From: Actinopolymorpha rutila
GTDB lineage: Bacteria > Actinomycetota > Actinomycetes > Propionibacteriales > Actinopolymorphaceae
Assembly: GCF_013407855.1 (NCBI RefSeq)
Contig: NZ_JACBZH010000001.1
Span: forward strand, 1,860,001-1,924,000
Length of the DNA: 64,000 nucleotides
Direction of reading: 5' to 3'
Positions 10,026 to 18,861 of the stretch are shown here, piece after piece. Every line of letters begins with the position of its first letter. Position 1 is the first letter of the stretch. The translations under genes were made by a program, and so were the position numbers. The notes beneath the pieces are model-generated. The model was given only the letters and a program-made list of their open reading frames with translations. It ran no database searches and was not told the DNA's origin.

Positions 10026-11063
10026 ATGGGCGCGCCGACGTTCGTGTCCGGGCGGGTCCGCGTCCGGGTGCCCGCGACCAGCGCCAACCTCGGTCCGGGC
10101 TTCGACGCGCTGGGCCTCGCGCTCGGCCTGTACGACGAGGTGGAGATCGGGGTCGCGCCCGGCGGCCTCTCGGTCACCGTCCGTGGCGAGGGTGCCGATG
10201 AGGTACCCACCGACGAGAACCATCTGGTCGTACGAGCCCTTCGGGCGACCCTCGACCGGCTCGGCGGCCAGCCGCCCGGGCTCACTCTGTCGTGCACCAA
10301 CCGCGTTCCGCACGGACGTGGGCTGGGGTCGTCCGCGGCCGCGATCGTGGCGGGCGTGCTGGCCGGGCGGGCACTGGCCGAGTCCGGCGTCTCCGCGATG
10401 GACGACGCCGGGGTACTGGCGCTGGCGACCGAACTCGAAGGTCATCCGGACAATGTCGCCGCCTGCCTGCGTGGCGGCTTGACGATCGCGTGGATGACGG
10501 ATTCGAACATACGGGGTAGCTCTGGGCAGGCAGCGGGAAAGCCGGCCGGACGGGCGGTGCGCCTCGAACCCGCGCGGGTGCAGCCCGTGGTGTTCGTGCC
10601 CCGTACCGAACTCTCCACCCGGACCGCGCGCGGCCTGCTGCCCGAGGTCGTTCCGCACGCGGACGCCGCCGCCAACGCGGGCCGGGCCGCGCTCCTCGTG
10701 GCCGCACTCACCGGAACCCAGGGCGAGACCGGCCGATCCGCAGGCGTTCCAGGTGCCCCGGACGTCCCCGGCAGTCCGCCCGCCGGTGAGGTCGACCTGG
10801 CCCTGCTGCTGGCCGCGACCGAGGACCGGCTGCACCAGGACTACCGGGCCCCGGCCATGCCCGATTCCGCCCAACTGGTCGCTGACCTGCGTAGACACGG
10901 CCACCCGGCGGTGATCTCCGGTGCCGGGCCGACGGTGCTGGCGTTCGTTCGCCCCGGTGGTGAGCAGGAGTTACGCGCCGACACGCCCGACGGCTGGGCC
11001 GTCCACGTGCTTCCGGTGGATCTGGCGGGCGCGCGGGTGACCTCCGCCTCGACCGGGGAATGA
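10026..11063 (+). CDS. thrB: Homoserine kinase
   Basis: Phosphorylates homoserine with ATP. 345 residues of the GHMP kinase family: N-terminal VPATSANLGPGFD (16-28), ATP-binding PHGRGLGSSAA (95-105), and C-terminal SGAGPTVLAF. GGAGGAG ends nine bases before ATG 10026, and there is no other good start. Compared with typical ThrB (about 300-310 residues) it carries a Gly/Pro-rich insert around residues 235-260, plus a Gly/Ala insert near 165-175; both look like surface loops. Last gene of the lysine-threonine group. Confidence 0.93.
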   Translation: MGAPTFVSGRVRVRVPATSANLGPGFDALGLALGLYDEVEIGVAPGGLSVTVRGEGADEVPTDENHLVVRALRATLDRLGGQPPGLTLSCTNRVPHGRGLGSSAAAIVAGVLAGRALAESGVSAMDDAGVLALATELEGHPDNVAACLRGGLTIAWMTDSNIRGSSGQAAGKPAGRAVRLEPARVQPVVFVPRTELSTRTARGLLPEVVPHADAAANAGRAALLVAALTGTQGETGRSAGVPGAPDVPGSPPAGEVDLALLLAATEDRLHQDYRAPAMPDSAQLVADLRRHGHPAVISGAGPTVLAFVRPGGEQELRADTPDGWAVHVLPVDLAGARVTSASTGE

Positions 11064-11400
11064 GAACGCCGGGAGGGATGTTCACAGGGGGGAGCAGCCA
11101 GAACCCAGAGATTCTGTTAGGCTCCGTGACGAGCCCGAGCCCATGTTATGGCTTGGCGCCATCTCGCCACGAATCCGGGAAGCGTTTCTTCGCTGTCAAC
11201 AGTTTCTGTGGCGTCCCCTCTGTGGTTTTGTGCACTGTTTGTGCGGACAAAGGCACAGCCGGCGGACCCGGAGTCGTCGAGAAGATCCACCTCGTGCGCA
11301 CAGCGCGCGAACTCCACCAGGGAGGACCCGGCATTCGCCGGCAATCGACAGGTTGGCACGCGATCACCACGGCCGACATCACGCGTGGGAAGGACCTCAC
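11064..11400 (+). promoter_or_regulatory. Long 5' leader and promoter region of rho
   Basis: 337 bases between thrB and rho. A TAGGCT at 11118-11123 is a plausible -10 box, which would give an mRNA leader of about 270 bases. The stretch 11150-11260 is unusually T/G-rich for this genome and has no convincing coding frame. Long leaders ahead of rho in other bacteria serve Rho autoregulation; whether that holds here is inference. No protein or known riboswitch is seen. Confidence 0.4.
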
Positions 11401-13512
11401 GTGACCGAAACCACTGATCTCACCACCTCGCAGGCTCCCGACGTCGTCTCCGGTCAGCCGTCCCAGGAGGACGGAACGACCCGGACGCGGCGCCGCGCGA
11501 GTGGCCTGTCGGGGATGGTGCTCGCCGAACTGCAGCAGGTCGCGCAGGGCCTCGGCATCACCGGGACCGCGCGGATGCGGAAGTCCCAGCTGATCGACGC
11601 CATCAAGGCGGCGCAGGCCGGCGGCGCTCCGACACCTGCCGGTTCGGACGAGTCTGCCGCGCGTCCCGCTGCGAAGCGGGCGGCCCGCGCCAGAGGGCGC
11701 GGTGAGCAGACCCAGATCGACATCGCCGGCGGGGACACCCCGGCCGGTGACCACACCGCGGCTGGGACCGACTCCCAGCCCGAGCCCACGGCCAACGGCA
11801 ATGGGCAGCGCCGCCGGACCCGTGCCCAGGTGGCGGCAAGCGAGCAGCAGTCCGCCGGCGCGACCTCCGAGCGGGTACGCGACGAGCGGGAGACCGACCG
11901 CGACAGCGGCCGGGACAACCGGCGCGACGCGGGCCGCGAGTCCGGCCGCGACGCAGGTCAGGAGAGCAGCCGCGACGGCCGTGACTCCAACCGGGACAAC
12001 CGCGAGTCCCGCGACAACCGCGACAACCGCGAAGGTGACCGGGAAGGCGGTCGCGGCAACCGCGACAGCCGCGAGTCCCGCGACAACCGGGACCGGGACG
12101 GCCGCGACAACAACCGCGAGCGCGACAACCGCGACAACCGCGACAGCCGCGACTCCAACCGCGACGGCGGGCGGGGCAACCGCAACGACGACGACGAGGA
12201 CGGCAGCGGCCGGCGTCGCCGGCGGCGTTCGCGCGACCGGTTCCGCGACCGGGACGGCGGTGGCCGCGACAGTGGTGGCCGCGACCGCGACGGCGGTGGC
12301 CGGCGCGGCGGCCGGGACCGGTTCGACCCGGAGCCGCAGCTGTCCGAGGACGACGTGCTCATCCCGGTGGCGGGCATCCTGGACGTCCTCGACAACTACG
12401 CGTTCGTCCGCACCAGCGGCTTCCTGCCCGGGCCGAACGACGTCTACGTCTCCCTGGCCATGGTCAAGAAGTACGGCCTGCGCAAGGGCGACGCCATCAT
12501 CGGCGCCATCCGCCAGCCCCGCGAGGGCGAGCGGCGGGAGAAGTTCAACCCGCTGATCCGGGTGGACACCGTGAACGGCGCGGACCCCGAGCTGTCCAAG
12601 CAGCGGGCGGAGTTCAACAAGCTCACCCCCCTGTACCCGCAGGAGCGGCTGCGGCTCGAGGTCGACGCCAACAACCCCACGACGCGGATCATGGATCTCG
12701 TCACGCCGATCGGCAAGGGGCAGCGCGGTCTGATCGTCTCCCCGCCGAAGGCCGGTAAGACGCTCATCCTGCAGGCGATCGCCAACGCGATCACGGCGAA
12801 CAACCCCGAGGCCCACCTCATGGTCGTGCTCGTCGACGAGCGTCCTGAGGAAGTCACCGACATGCAGCGGACGGTCAAGGGTGAGGTCATCGCCTCGACC
12901 TTCGACCGCCCGGCCGACGACCACACCACGGTCGCCGAGCTGGCGATCGAGCGGGCCAAGCGCCTGGTCGAGCTCGGTCACGACGTGGTGGTCCTGCTGG
13001 ACTCGATCACCCGCCTGGGCCGTGCGTACAACATCGCGGCTCCGGCCAGCGGGCGGATCCTGTCCGGTGGTGTGGACTCCAGCGCGTTGTACCCGCCCAA
13101 GCGGTTCTTCGGCGCGGCCCGCAACATCGAGAACGGCGGCTCGCTGACGATTCTCGCGACGGCCCTGATCGAGACCGGCTCGAAGATGGACGAGGTCATC
13201 TTCGAGGAGTTCAAGGGCACCGGAAACATGGAGCTGCGGCTGCGGCGGGAGTTCTCCGAGAAGCGCATCTTCCCGGCGATCGACGTGGTGGCCTCCGGCA
13301 CCCGGCGCGAGGAACTCCTCATGGGCAAGGAGGAGCTCGGCATCGTCTGGAAGCTCCGCCGGGTCCTGTCCGGGCTCGACGGGCAGCAGGCACTCGAACT
13401 CGTCCTGGAGAAGCTGCGGCAGACCCGGAGCAACGTCGAGTTCCTCATGCAGATCAACAAGACGATGCCGACGGCGCCGTCCTCCTCCCGCGACCGCCGC
13501 GACGAGGACTGA
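11401..13512 (+). CDS. rho: Transcription termination factor Rho with Arg/Asp/Asn-rich insert
   Basis: Hexameric RNA-dependent ATPase that terminates transcription. 703 residues, far longer than the 419 of E. coli because of an actinobacterial insert. Order: SAP-like Rho_N helix bundle (about 38-74, RMRKSQLIDAIK), Ala/Thr/Gln-rich linker, then about residues 157-310 made almost wholly of R, D, N, G, S and E in NRD/SRD-type repeats. The primary RNA-binding CSD follows (LIPVAGILDVLDNYAFVRT), then the ATPase with Walker A PPKAGKT at 448-454, the Walker B VVLLDSITRLGRAYN and the R-loop/Q-loop region. GTG 11401 is chosen on fit to the family start and a GGAAGGA ahead of it. Followed by a strong terminator. 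Confidence 0.95.
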   Translation: MTETTDLTTSQAPDVVSGQPSQEDGTTRTRRRASGLSGMVLAELQQVAQGLGITGTARMRKSQLIDAIKAAQAGGAPTPAGSDESAARPAAKRAARARGRGEQTQIDIAGGDTPAGDHTAAGTDSQPEPTANGNGQRRRTRAQVAASEQQSAGATSERVRDERETDRDSGRDNRRDAGRESGRDAGQESSRDGRDSNRDNRESRDNRDNREGDREGGRGNRDSRESRDNRDRDGRDNNRERDNRDNRDSRDSNRDGGRGNRNDDDEDGSGRRRRRRSRDRFRDRDGGGRDSGGRDRDGGGRRGGRDRFDPEPQLSEDDVLIPVAGILDVLDNYAFVRTSGFLPGPNDVYVSLAMVKKYGLRKGDAIIGAIRQPREGERREKFNPLIRVDTVNGADPELSKQRAEFNKLTPLYPQERLRLEVDANNPTTRIMDLVTPIGKGQRGLIVSPPKAGKTLILQAIANAITANNPEAHLMVVLVDERPEEVTDMQRTVKGEVIASTFDRPADDHTTVAELAIERAKRLVELGHDVVVLLDSITRLGRAYNIAAPASGRILSGGVDSSALYPPKRFFGAARNIENGGSLTILATALIETGSKMDEVIFEEFKGTGNMELRLRREFSEKRIFPAIDVVASGTRREELLMGKEELGIVWKLRRVLSGLDGQQALELVLEKLRQTRSNVEFLMQINKTMPTAPSSSRDRRDED

Positions 13513-13564
13513 CCCCGGCCGAGCTCGACCGAAGTTCGACCAAAGTTTGACCCGGTTCGACCCA

Positions 13565-13603
13565 GGCTCCGCCCGCACCTCCCACGGGAATGCGGGCGGA
13601 GCC
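13565..13603 (+). terminator. Intrinsic-type terminator after rho
   Basis: A perfect 13-bp stem (13565-13577 with 13591-13603; GGCTCCGCCCGCA) encloses a 13-base loop that itself holds CCC/GGG. It lies 53 bases after the rho stop. No T-run follows. Its right arm overlaps the proposed SigR promoter for rpmE. Confidence 0.65.
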
Positions 13604-13612
13604 GGGTCGGTT
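13587..13612 (+). promoter_or_regulatory. Candidate SigR-type (thiol-stress) promoter of rpmE
   Basis: GGAAT at 13587-13591 and GTT at 13610-13612 are separated by exactly 18 bases, matching the published Streptomyces SigR consensus GGAAT-N18-GTT; GGGAAT and GTTG extend the match. It points at rpmE, about 100 bases downstream. rpmE is a reported SigR target in S. coelicolor. Match seen in the sequence; function inferred. Confidence 0.6.
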
Positions 13613-13712
13613 GAGCAGTCGTGGCGCCGAGATGGCACACTAATTCGCTGGCCCCGGTTCACGTCCCGCCCCAAGGTGTGACGACCCGGTGCCCAGAGAG
13701 CGGAGGAAAGCC

Positions 13713-13937
13713 GTGAAGTCTGACATCCACCCGAAGTACACCGAGACGTCCGTGACCTGCACGTGTGGCAACGAGTTCACCACGCGCAGCACGTCGACCT
13801 CCGGCAGCATCCACACCGACGTGTGCTCCAACTGCCACCCCTTCTACACGGGCAAGCAGAAGCTGCTCGACACCGGTGGCCGGGTGGCCAGGTTCGAGAA
13901 GCGCTACGCGCAGGCCCAGGGCAAGAAGAGCAAGTAG
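13713..13937 (+). CDS. rpmE: 50S ribosomal protein L31, zinc-binding type
   Basis: Ribosomal protein bridging the subunits. 74 residues from GTG 13713, seven bases after GGAGGAAAG. It keeps all four zinc-ligand cysteines, C16, C18, C38 and C41 (TCTCGNEF and [12 protein letters not shown]), so it is the C+ form rather than the zinc-free paralogue used in zinc starvation. The zinc thiolate cluster explains why thiol stress control through SigR is plausible. A strong terminator follows, so it is probably its own unit before prfA. Confidence 0.95.
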   Translation: MKSDIHPKYTETSVTCTCGNEFTTRSTSTSGSIHTDVCSNCHPFYTGKQKLLDTGGRVARFEKRYAQAQGKKSK

Positions 13938-13945
13938 CGAGCGTT

Positions 13946-13990
13946 CAGCGCCGGCCGGCGGACCTTTCCGGGTCCGCATGGCCGGCGCTG
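13946..13990 (+). terminator. Terminator after rpmE
   Basis: Outer arms CAGCGCCGGCC (13946-13956) and GGCCGGCGCTG (13980-13990) are perfectly complementary, and the inner CGGACC (13959-13964) pairs with GGTCCG (13971-13976) around TTTCCG. TTTGCG follows. It starts nine bases after the rpmE stop. Confidence 0.7.
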
Positions 13991-14076
13991 TTTGCGTCCG
14001 CGCGACCCACCGCCGTACGCCGACACTCCAGATCGCTTCGCCCGCTCCGTCCGTACCCGCCCCTGAGGAGGCCTCC

Positions 14077-15159
14077 GTGTTCGAATCCGTCGAGACGCTG
14101 CTCGCCGAGCACGCCGACCTCGAGCGCCGCCTCGCCGACCCCGCGATCCACGCCGACCAGGCGACCGCGCGCAAGGTCGGCCGCCGGTACGCCGAGCTGG
14201 GCCGGGTCGTGGCCGCGCACACCACCTGGCGGCAGCTGGTCGACGACGCGGCGGCCGCCCGGGAGCTCGCGGGGGAGGACGCCGGCTTCGCCGAGGAGGC
14301 CGAACGCCTGGCCGGTGAGGAGGAGGCGGCGGCCGAGCGGCTGCGGCTGCTGTTGCTGCCCCGCGACCCCCACGAGGACAAGAACGTCCTGCTGGAGATC
14401 AAGGCCGGCGAGGGCGGTGCGGAGTCCGCGCTGTTCGCCGGCGACCTGGTGCGGATGTACCTCCGCTTCGCCGAGCGCCACGGCTGGAAGACCGAGACGC
14501 TCGACGTGGCCGAGTCCGACCTCGGCGGCGTCAAGAACCTCACCCTGGCGGTGAAGGGACGCAACGGCGCCGAGCCGGGGGAGACGCCGTACGCCCAGCT
14601 GAAGTTCGAGGGCGGCGTCCACCGGGTGCAGCGGGTGCCCGTCACCGAGTCCCAGGGGCGCATCCACACCTCCGCCGCGGGGGTCCTTGTGCTGCCCGAG
14701 GCCGAGGACGTCGACGTGGAGATCGAGGAGAAGGACCTGCGCGTCGACGTGTTCCGTTCGTCCGGACCCGGCGGGCAGAGCGTCAACACCACCGACTCCG
14801 CCGTCCGGATCACCCACCTCCCCACCGGAATCGTGGTCTCCTGCCAGAACGAGAAGAGCCAGCTGCAGAACAAGGAGCAGGCCCTGCGCATCCTGCGGTC
14901 CCGGCTGCTGGCCGTCGCCCAGGAGGCCGCCGACCAGGAGGCCGCCGCGGCCCGCCGCAGCCAGGTGCGCACCGTCGACCGGTCCGAGCGGGTCCGTACG
15001 TACAACTTCCCGCAGAACCGCATCACCGACCACCGGGTCGGCTACACCGCCTACAACCTCGACCACGTGCTCGACGGCGAGCTCGACGGGGTGATCGCGG
15101 CCCTGCAGGAGGCCGACCAGCGCGAGCGCCTGGGCGCGCTGGAGGGCCAGGCCGGCTGA
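14077..15159 (+). CDS. prfA: Peptide chain release factor 1
   Basis: Recognises UAA and UAG stop codons and triggers peptide release. 360 residues from GTG 14077, six bases after GAGGAGG-like sequence. The codon-reading PxT motif is P188-V189-T190 and the catalytic GGQ is at 232-234 ([16 protein letters not shown]), whose Gln is the methylation target of PrmC encoded next door. Length equals the family norm. The next gene, prmC, starts 35 bases downstream, the usual prfA-prmC operon. Confidence 0.96.
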   Translation: MFESVETLLAEHADLERRLADPAIHADQATARKVGRRYAELGRVVAAHTTWRQLVDDAAAARELAGEDAGFAEEAERLAGEEEAAAERLRLLLLPRDPHEDKNVLLEIKAGEGGAESALFAGDLVRMYLRFAERHGWKTETLDVAESDLGGVKNLTLAVKGRNGAEPGETPYAQLKFEGGVHRVQRVPVTESQGRIHTSAAGVLVLPEAEDVDVEIEEKDLRVDVFRSSGPGGQSVNTTDSAVRITHLPTGIVVSCQNEKSQLQNKEQALRILRSRLLAVAQEAADQEAAAARRSQVRTVDRSERVRTYNFPQNRITDHRVGYTAYNLDHVLDGELDGVIAALQEADQRERLGALEGQAG

Positions 15160-15194
15160 GCCTGTCTGCCGACGACCCGGTGAACTGAACGTCG

Positions 15195-16046
15195 ATGACC
15201 ACCGCCCGAACGGTTCTGGAACCCGCGGCCCGCCGCCTCGCCGAGGCCGGGGTGGCCTCGCCGCGGCACGACGCCGAGGCGCTGCTGGCCCATCTGCTGG
15301 GGGTGCCGAGGTCCCGGCTGGCGTGGGGATCGGTCGACCTCAGCCCGGACCAGGAACGCCGGTACGCCGAACTCGTCGGCCGCCGCGCCGACCGCGAACC
15401 CCTGCAGCACCTCACCGGCACCGCACCGTTCCGCTACCTGGAGCTCCACGTAGGGCCCGGTGTCTTCGTCCCGCGGCCGGAGACCGAAGTGGTGGTCGAC
15501 TGGGCGATCGGCGCCCTCGCGGCCTTCGCCGACGCGCCGGTGGTGGTCGACCTGTGCACGGGCTCCGGCGCGATCGCCGGGTCGATCGCGGGGGAGGTGC
15601 CCGGGGCGCGGGTGTACGCGGTCGAGCTCGACCCGGACGCGCACGCCTGGGCCGCACGCAACCTCGCCGGCACCGACGTCACGCTGGTCCACGGCGACGC
15701 GGCGACGGCGTTCCCCGAACTCGACGGCGCGGTCGACCTGGTGATCGCCAACCCGCCGTACATCCCGCTGGAGGCCTACGAGTCGGTCGAGCGCGAGGTA
15801 CGTGATCACGACCCCGCGCTGGCGCTGTGGTCCGGGCCGGACGGCCTGGACGCCATCCGGATGGTCGAGCGGACGGCCGCCCGGCTGCTGCGTACCGGGG
15901 GCGTCACCGTCGTCGAACACGCCGACGTGCAGGGGGAGAGCGCGCCCGCGGTGTTCGCCGGGACCGGCCGCTGGGACCGCGTACGCGACCACCTGGACCT
16001 GGCCGGGCGGCACCGGTTCGTCACCGCGTGGCGGGTCGCTCGCTGA
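15195..16046 (+). CDS. prmC: Release factor glutamine methyltransferase
   Basis: Methylates the GGQ glutamine of release factors using SAM. 283 residues: an N-terminal helical RF-binding domain (1-75) and a Rossmann-fold catalytic domain with VVDLCTGSGAIAGS as SAM motif I and the substrate-glutamine motif NPPY at 186-189. FVPRPETE, the conserved strand before motif I, is present. Directly follows prfA, as expected. Confidence 0.94.
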   Translation: MTTARTVLEPAARRLAEAGVASPRHDAEALLAHLLGVPRSRLAWGSVDLSPDQERRYAELVGRRADREPLQHLTGTAPFRYLELHVGPGVFVPRPETEVVVDWAIGALAAFADAPVVVDLCTGSGAIAGSIAGEVPGARVYAVELDPDAHAWAARNLAGTDVTLVHGDAATAFPELDGAVDLVIANPPYIPLEAYESVEREVRDHDPALALWSGPDGLDAIRMVERTAARLLRTGGVTVVEHADVQGESAPAVFAGTGRWDRVRDHLDLAGRHRFVTAWRVAR

Positions 16047-16155
16047 CGGCGACCGGGGGCGGCGTGTCCCAGGCCGACGCACAGCCCGACCCACCGCCCG
16101 ACGCCCCGGCGGCTGCCCGGTGGGTTCCCACGTGGGCATGGCACGATGAGCGACT

Positions 16156-16803
16156 GTGAGCGAACGCTATTCCTGCGCGGATCGGGACGAACGCACGATC
16201 GGGTTGGAAATCGCCGCCTCCGCCATCCTGGCCGGCGATCTCGTGGTGCTGCCGACCGACACCGTCTACGGCATCGCCGCCGACGCGTTCGTGCCGTCGG
16301 CGGTCGACGCCCTGCTGGCGGCCAAGGGCCGCGGCCACTCGATGCCCCCGCCGGTGCTGGTCGGGTCGGTGGCCACCCTCGACGGCATCGCCGCCGACAT
16401 CCCCGACGCCGGCCGGGCGCTGGTCAAGGAGTTCTGGCCGGGCGCCCTCACCATCATCTGCCGCCAGCAGCCCAGCCTGGTGTGGAACATCGGCGAGACC
16501 GGTGAGACGGTCGCGGTGCGGATGCCCGACGAGGAGATCTCGCTGGCGCTGCTGGAGAAGACCGGGCCGCTCGCGGTGAGCAGCGCCAACAAGTCCGGGG
16601 TCCCCGCGGCGACCACCTGCGACGACGCCGAGGAGCAGCTCGGTGACGCGGTGTCGGTCTACCTCGACGGCGGCTCGACCCCGGGCTCGGTGGCGTCCAC
16701 CATCGTCGACCTGACCGGCGGCACGCCGCGGATCCTGCGGGCCGGAGCGATCTCCCTCGCCCGGCTGCGCGCGGTGGTCCCCGAGATCGAGGACCTCGGC
16801 TGA
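16156..16803 (+). CDS. tsaC: L-threonylcarbamoyladenylate synthase (Sua5/YciO/YrdC family)
   Basis: Makes threonylcarbamoyl-AMP from threonine, bicarbonate and ATP for the t6A37 modification of tRNAs reading ANN codons. 215 residues, the short single-domain form without the Sua5 C-terminal domain. PTDTVYGIAADA and SSANKSG are the conserved nucleotide-binding signatures. GTG 16156 is used as start; no strong Shine-Dalgarno precedes it. It usually follows prfA-prmC in Actinobacteria, as here. Confidence 0.9.
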   Translation: MSERYSCADRDERTIGLEIAASAILAGDLVVLPTDTVYGIAADAFVPSAVDALLAAKGRGHSMPPPVLVGSVATLDGIAADIPDAGRALVKEFWPGALTIICRQQPSLVWNIGETGETVAVRMPDEEISLALLEKTGPLAVSSANKSGVPAATTCDDAEEQLGDAVSVYLDGGSTPGSVASTIVDLTGGTPRILRAGAISLARLRAVVPEIEDLG

Positions 16804-16904
16804 CGGCGGCCGGACGGCACGCGGGGTCCGGGCAGGTCGGGGGACGCGGTGCGGGGTAGTGAGTGGAACGTGAGCGAGGAGTACGACCGGTGAGGAGCGG
16901 CGCG

Positions 16905-17537
16905 ATGGGCGACACGTTCGCGATCCTGTACGTCTGCACCGGCAACATGTGCCGATCGCCGATGGCCGAGCGGATGACCCGGGCGGCCCTCGCGGCCCGG
17001 CTCGGACCGGACGCGGACCGGTTCACCGTCTACAGCGCGGGGACGGGCACCGTCGACGGCCGGGCGATGACCGCCGAGGCGGCCGCGCAGGTCAAGGCGT
17101 ACGCCGCCGACCCGACCCAGTTCGTCTCCGCCGAGCTCACCGGGTCCCACGTGGGCGGCGCCGACCTGGTGCTGGCCGCCACCCGCGCCCACCGCAGCGA
17201 CGTGGTGACCCTGGACCCAGGCGCGTTGCGGCGTACGTTCACCATCACCGAGTTCGCCCGGCTCGCCGCTGCCCTGACCAACCGCACCCCGACCGACCGG
17301 GCACGCACGGACCAGGCTCCCGTGGACACTCCGCCGGAGCTGCCCGCCGAGCCGGTCGAGCGGGCGCGGGCGCTGGTCGCGGCCGCCGCCCGCGCGCGGG
17401 GCACAGTGAGACCCCCGCGCCTGGACGACGACGACATCCCCGACCCCATCGGGCGGTCGGCGGAGGTGTACGAACACGTCGGCGCGATCATCGCCGAGGC
17501 CGTCGGGGTGTCGGTCACCGCGCTGGTCGGCTCGTAG
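16905..17537 (+). CDS. Low-molecular-weight protein tyrosine phosphatase family
   Basis: Cysteine phosphatase of the LMW-PTP/ArsC fold. From ATG 16905 (GAGGAG eight bases upstream) it has 210 residues. The P-loop is C11-TGNMC-R17 (CX5R) at the N-terminus, and the general-acid Asp is probably in DDIPDPIG near residue 180. It is longer than the common 150-160 residues because of a Pro/Arg-rich insert around 130-165. It sits between tsaC and a polyprenyl-phosphate sugar transferase, a context where such phosphatases regulate polysaccharide export kinases; that link is inference. Confidence 0.85.
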   Translation: MGDTFAILYVCTGNMCRSPMAERMTRAALAARLGPDADRFTVYSAGTGTVDGRAMTAEAAAQVKAYAADPTQFVSAELTGSHVGGADLVLAATRAHRSDVVTLDPGALRRTFTITEFARLAAALTNRTPTDRARTDQAPVDTPPELPAEPVERARALVAAAARARGTVRPPRLDDDDIPDPIGRSAEVYEHVGAIIAEAVGVSVTALVGS

Positions 17538-17547
17538 GGGCTGCTGC

Positions 17548-18669
17548 GTGCGCGAATACCTGCTCGTCCTCCTCGTCGCCGCCGGTACGACCTACCTCCT
17601 CGGTGGGCTCGCCCGGCGCTTCGCGGCGCGGATCGGCGCGGTCAGGGAGATCCGGGACCGGGACATCAACTCGGTGCCGATCCCGCGGCTGGGCGGTCTC
17701 GCCGTGCTCGGCGGGCTGCTGGCGGCGTTCGTGGTCTCCACCCATCTGCCGTTCCTGGGACTGTTGCCCGAGTTGCGGTCGGACGTCTGGGCCCTCCTGC
17801 TCGCCGGGTTCGTGATCGCGGTGGTCGGTGCCGTCGACGACGTGGTCGACCTGGACCCGATCACCAAGCTCGCCGGCCAGGTCGTCGCGGCGGGAATCCT
17901 GGTGGTGTCCGGCATCCAGCTGAACTGGCTGCCGCTGCCCGACGGCACCACCCTGTCGCTGTCGCCGTCGCAGAGCGCGATCGTGTCCGCGGTGGTGATC
18001 GTGGCGATGGCGAACGCCGTCAACTTCGTGGACGGGCTGGACGGGCTGGCCGCCGGGGTGGTGTGCGTCGGCGCCGCCGCGTTCTTCACGTACTCCTACG
18101 GCCTGACGGTCGGGCTGTCCCTCAACCGCGCGACCACGGCGACGCTGGTCACCGTGGTGGTCGCGGGCGCGTGCCTGGGCTTCCTGCCGCACAACTTCTT
18201 CCCGGCCCGGGTGTTCCTCGGCGACTGCGGTGCCTACCTGCTGGGGCTGATGCTGGCCGCCTCGACGATCAGCCTCACCGGCTGGCTGGATCCGAGTGTC
18301 ACGGCGGCGTCGAGCGTACGGCAGAGCCTGCTGCCTGCTCTGCTGCCGCTGGTCCTGCCGATCGCGGTGATGGCGCTGCCGTTCATCGACCTGATGCTGG
18401 CGGTGATCCGGCGCACCCGCGCGGGGCGTTCCCCCTTCGACGCGGACAAGAAGCACCTGCACCACCGGCTGCACCTGGAGCTCGGGCACTCCCATCCGGG
18501 TGCGGTGCTGGTGATGTACCTGTGGGCCGGCGTGCTGTCGTTCGGGGTGGTCGCCATCGGCCTGTGGACGAGCTGGGTCACCGCCGCGGTGGTGGGTGCG
18601 GTGGTCGTGGTGGCCATCCTGTGTACCGCCGTCCTGCCCCGGCGTCGTAAGCTGCCACATCCGCTGTAG
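17548..18669 (+). CDS. Polyprenyl-phosphate N-acetylhexosamine-1-phosphate transferase (WecA/TagO/MraY family)
   Basis: Integral membrane enzyme that transfers a sugar-1-phosphate from a UDP-sugar to a lipid carrier, starting synthesis of cell wall polymers. 373 residues with about ten membrane helices. Conserved motifs are visible: VDDVVDL, NFVDGLDGLAAG, FLGDCGAYLLG and the HIR-type loop KKHLHHRLHLELGHS, which favours WecA/TagO (GlcNAc-1-P) over MraY. GTG 17548 begins ten bases after the phosphatase stop. In Mycobacterium the orthologue starts arabinogalactan linker synthesis; the exact polymer here is unknown. Confidence 0.88.
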   Translation: MREYLLVLLVAAGTTYLLGGLARRFAARIGAVREIRDRDINSVPIPRLGGLAVLGGLLAAFVVSTHLPFLGLLPELRSDVWALLLAGFVIAVVGAVDDVVDLDPITKLAGQVVAAGILVVSGIQLNWLPLPDGTTLSLSPSQSAIVSAVVIVAMANAVNFVDGLDGLAAGVVCVGAAAFFTYSYGLTVGLSLNRATTATLVTVVVAGACLGFLPHNFFPARVFLGDCGAYLLGLMLAASTISLTGWLDPSVTAASSVRQSLLPALLPLVLPIAVMALPFIDLMLAVIRRTRAGRSPFDADKKHLHHRLHLELGHSHPGAVLVMYLWAGVLSFGVVAIGLWTSWVTAAVVGAVVVVAILCTAVLPRRRKLPHPL

Positions 18670-18808
18670 CCGGGTGATCCTCGGCGGACCGAGGCGGCTC
18701 CGGCCGGCGTCCGGACGGACCCGCGGGGCCCGGCGGGCGGCCGGGGACCGGAACCGGCCGGGGCGCAGAGCACGGTCATCGGGCGCGGATTCGGTTTTTG
18801 CCCGGACC

Positions 18809-18826
18809 TTGTGCTAAGTTTCACAA
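18809..18826 (+). promoter_or_regulatory. Rex-like operator overlapping the atp operon promoter
   Basis: TTGTGCTAAGTTTCACAA fits the TGTG-N8-CACA spacing of Rex operators; the right half TTCACA is perfect, the left half differs at two positions (TGTGCT for TGTGAA). TAAGTT at 18815-18820, inside it, is a plausible -10 box, so bound protein would block transcription. Rex senses NADH/NAD+ and is reported to control atp genes in Streptomyces. It lies 36 bases before atpI. Confidence 0.55.
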
Positions 18827-18861
18827 ACCTTGATGGACTTCTCCCGAGGACGGCCGCCGTC

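Noticed and set aside
11064..11400. Small leader peptide ahead of rho
   Set aside because: Short frames exist but lack ribosome-binding sites and conserved-looking sequence.
11146..13674. An 842-codon minus-strand open frame opposite rho
   Set aside because: It mirrors the rho codon bias and gives Val/Ala repeats from the RDN region; rho is unmistakable on the plus strand.
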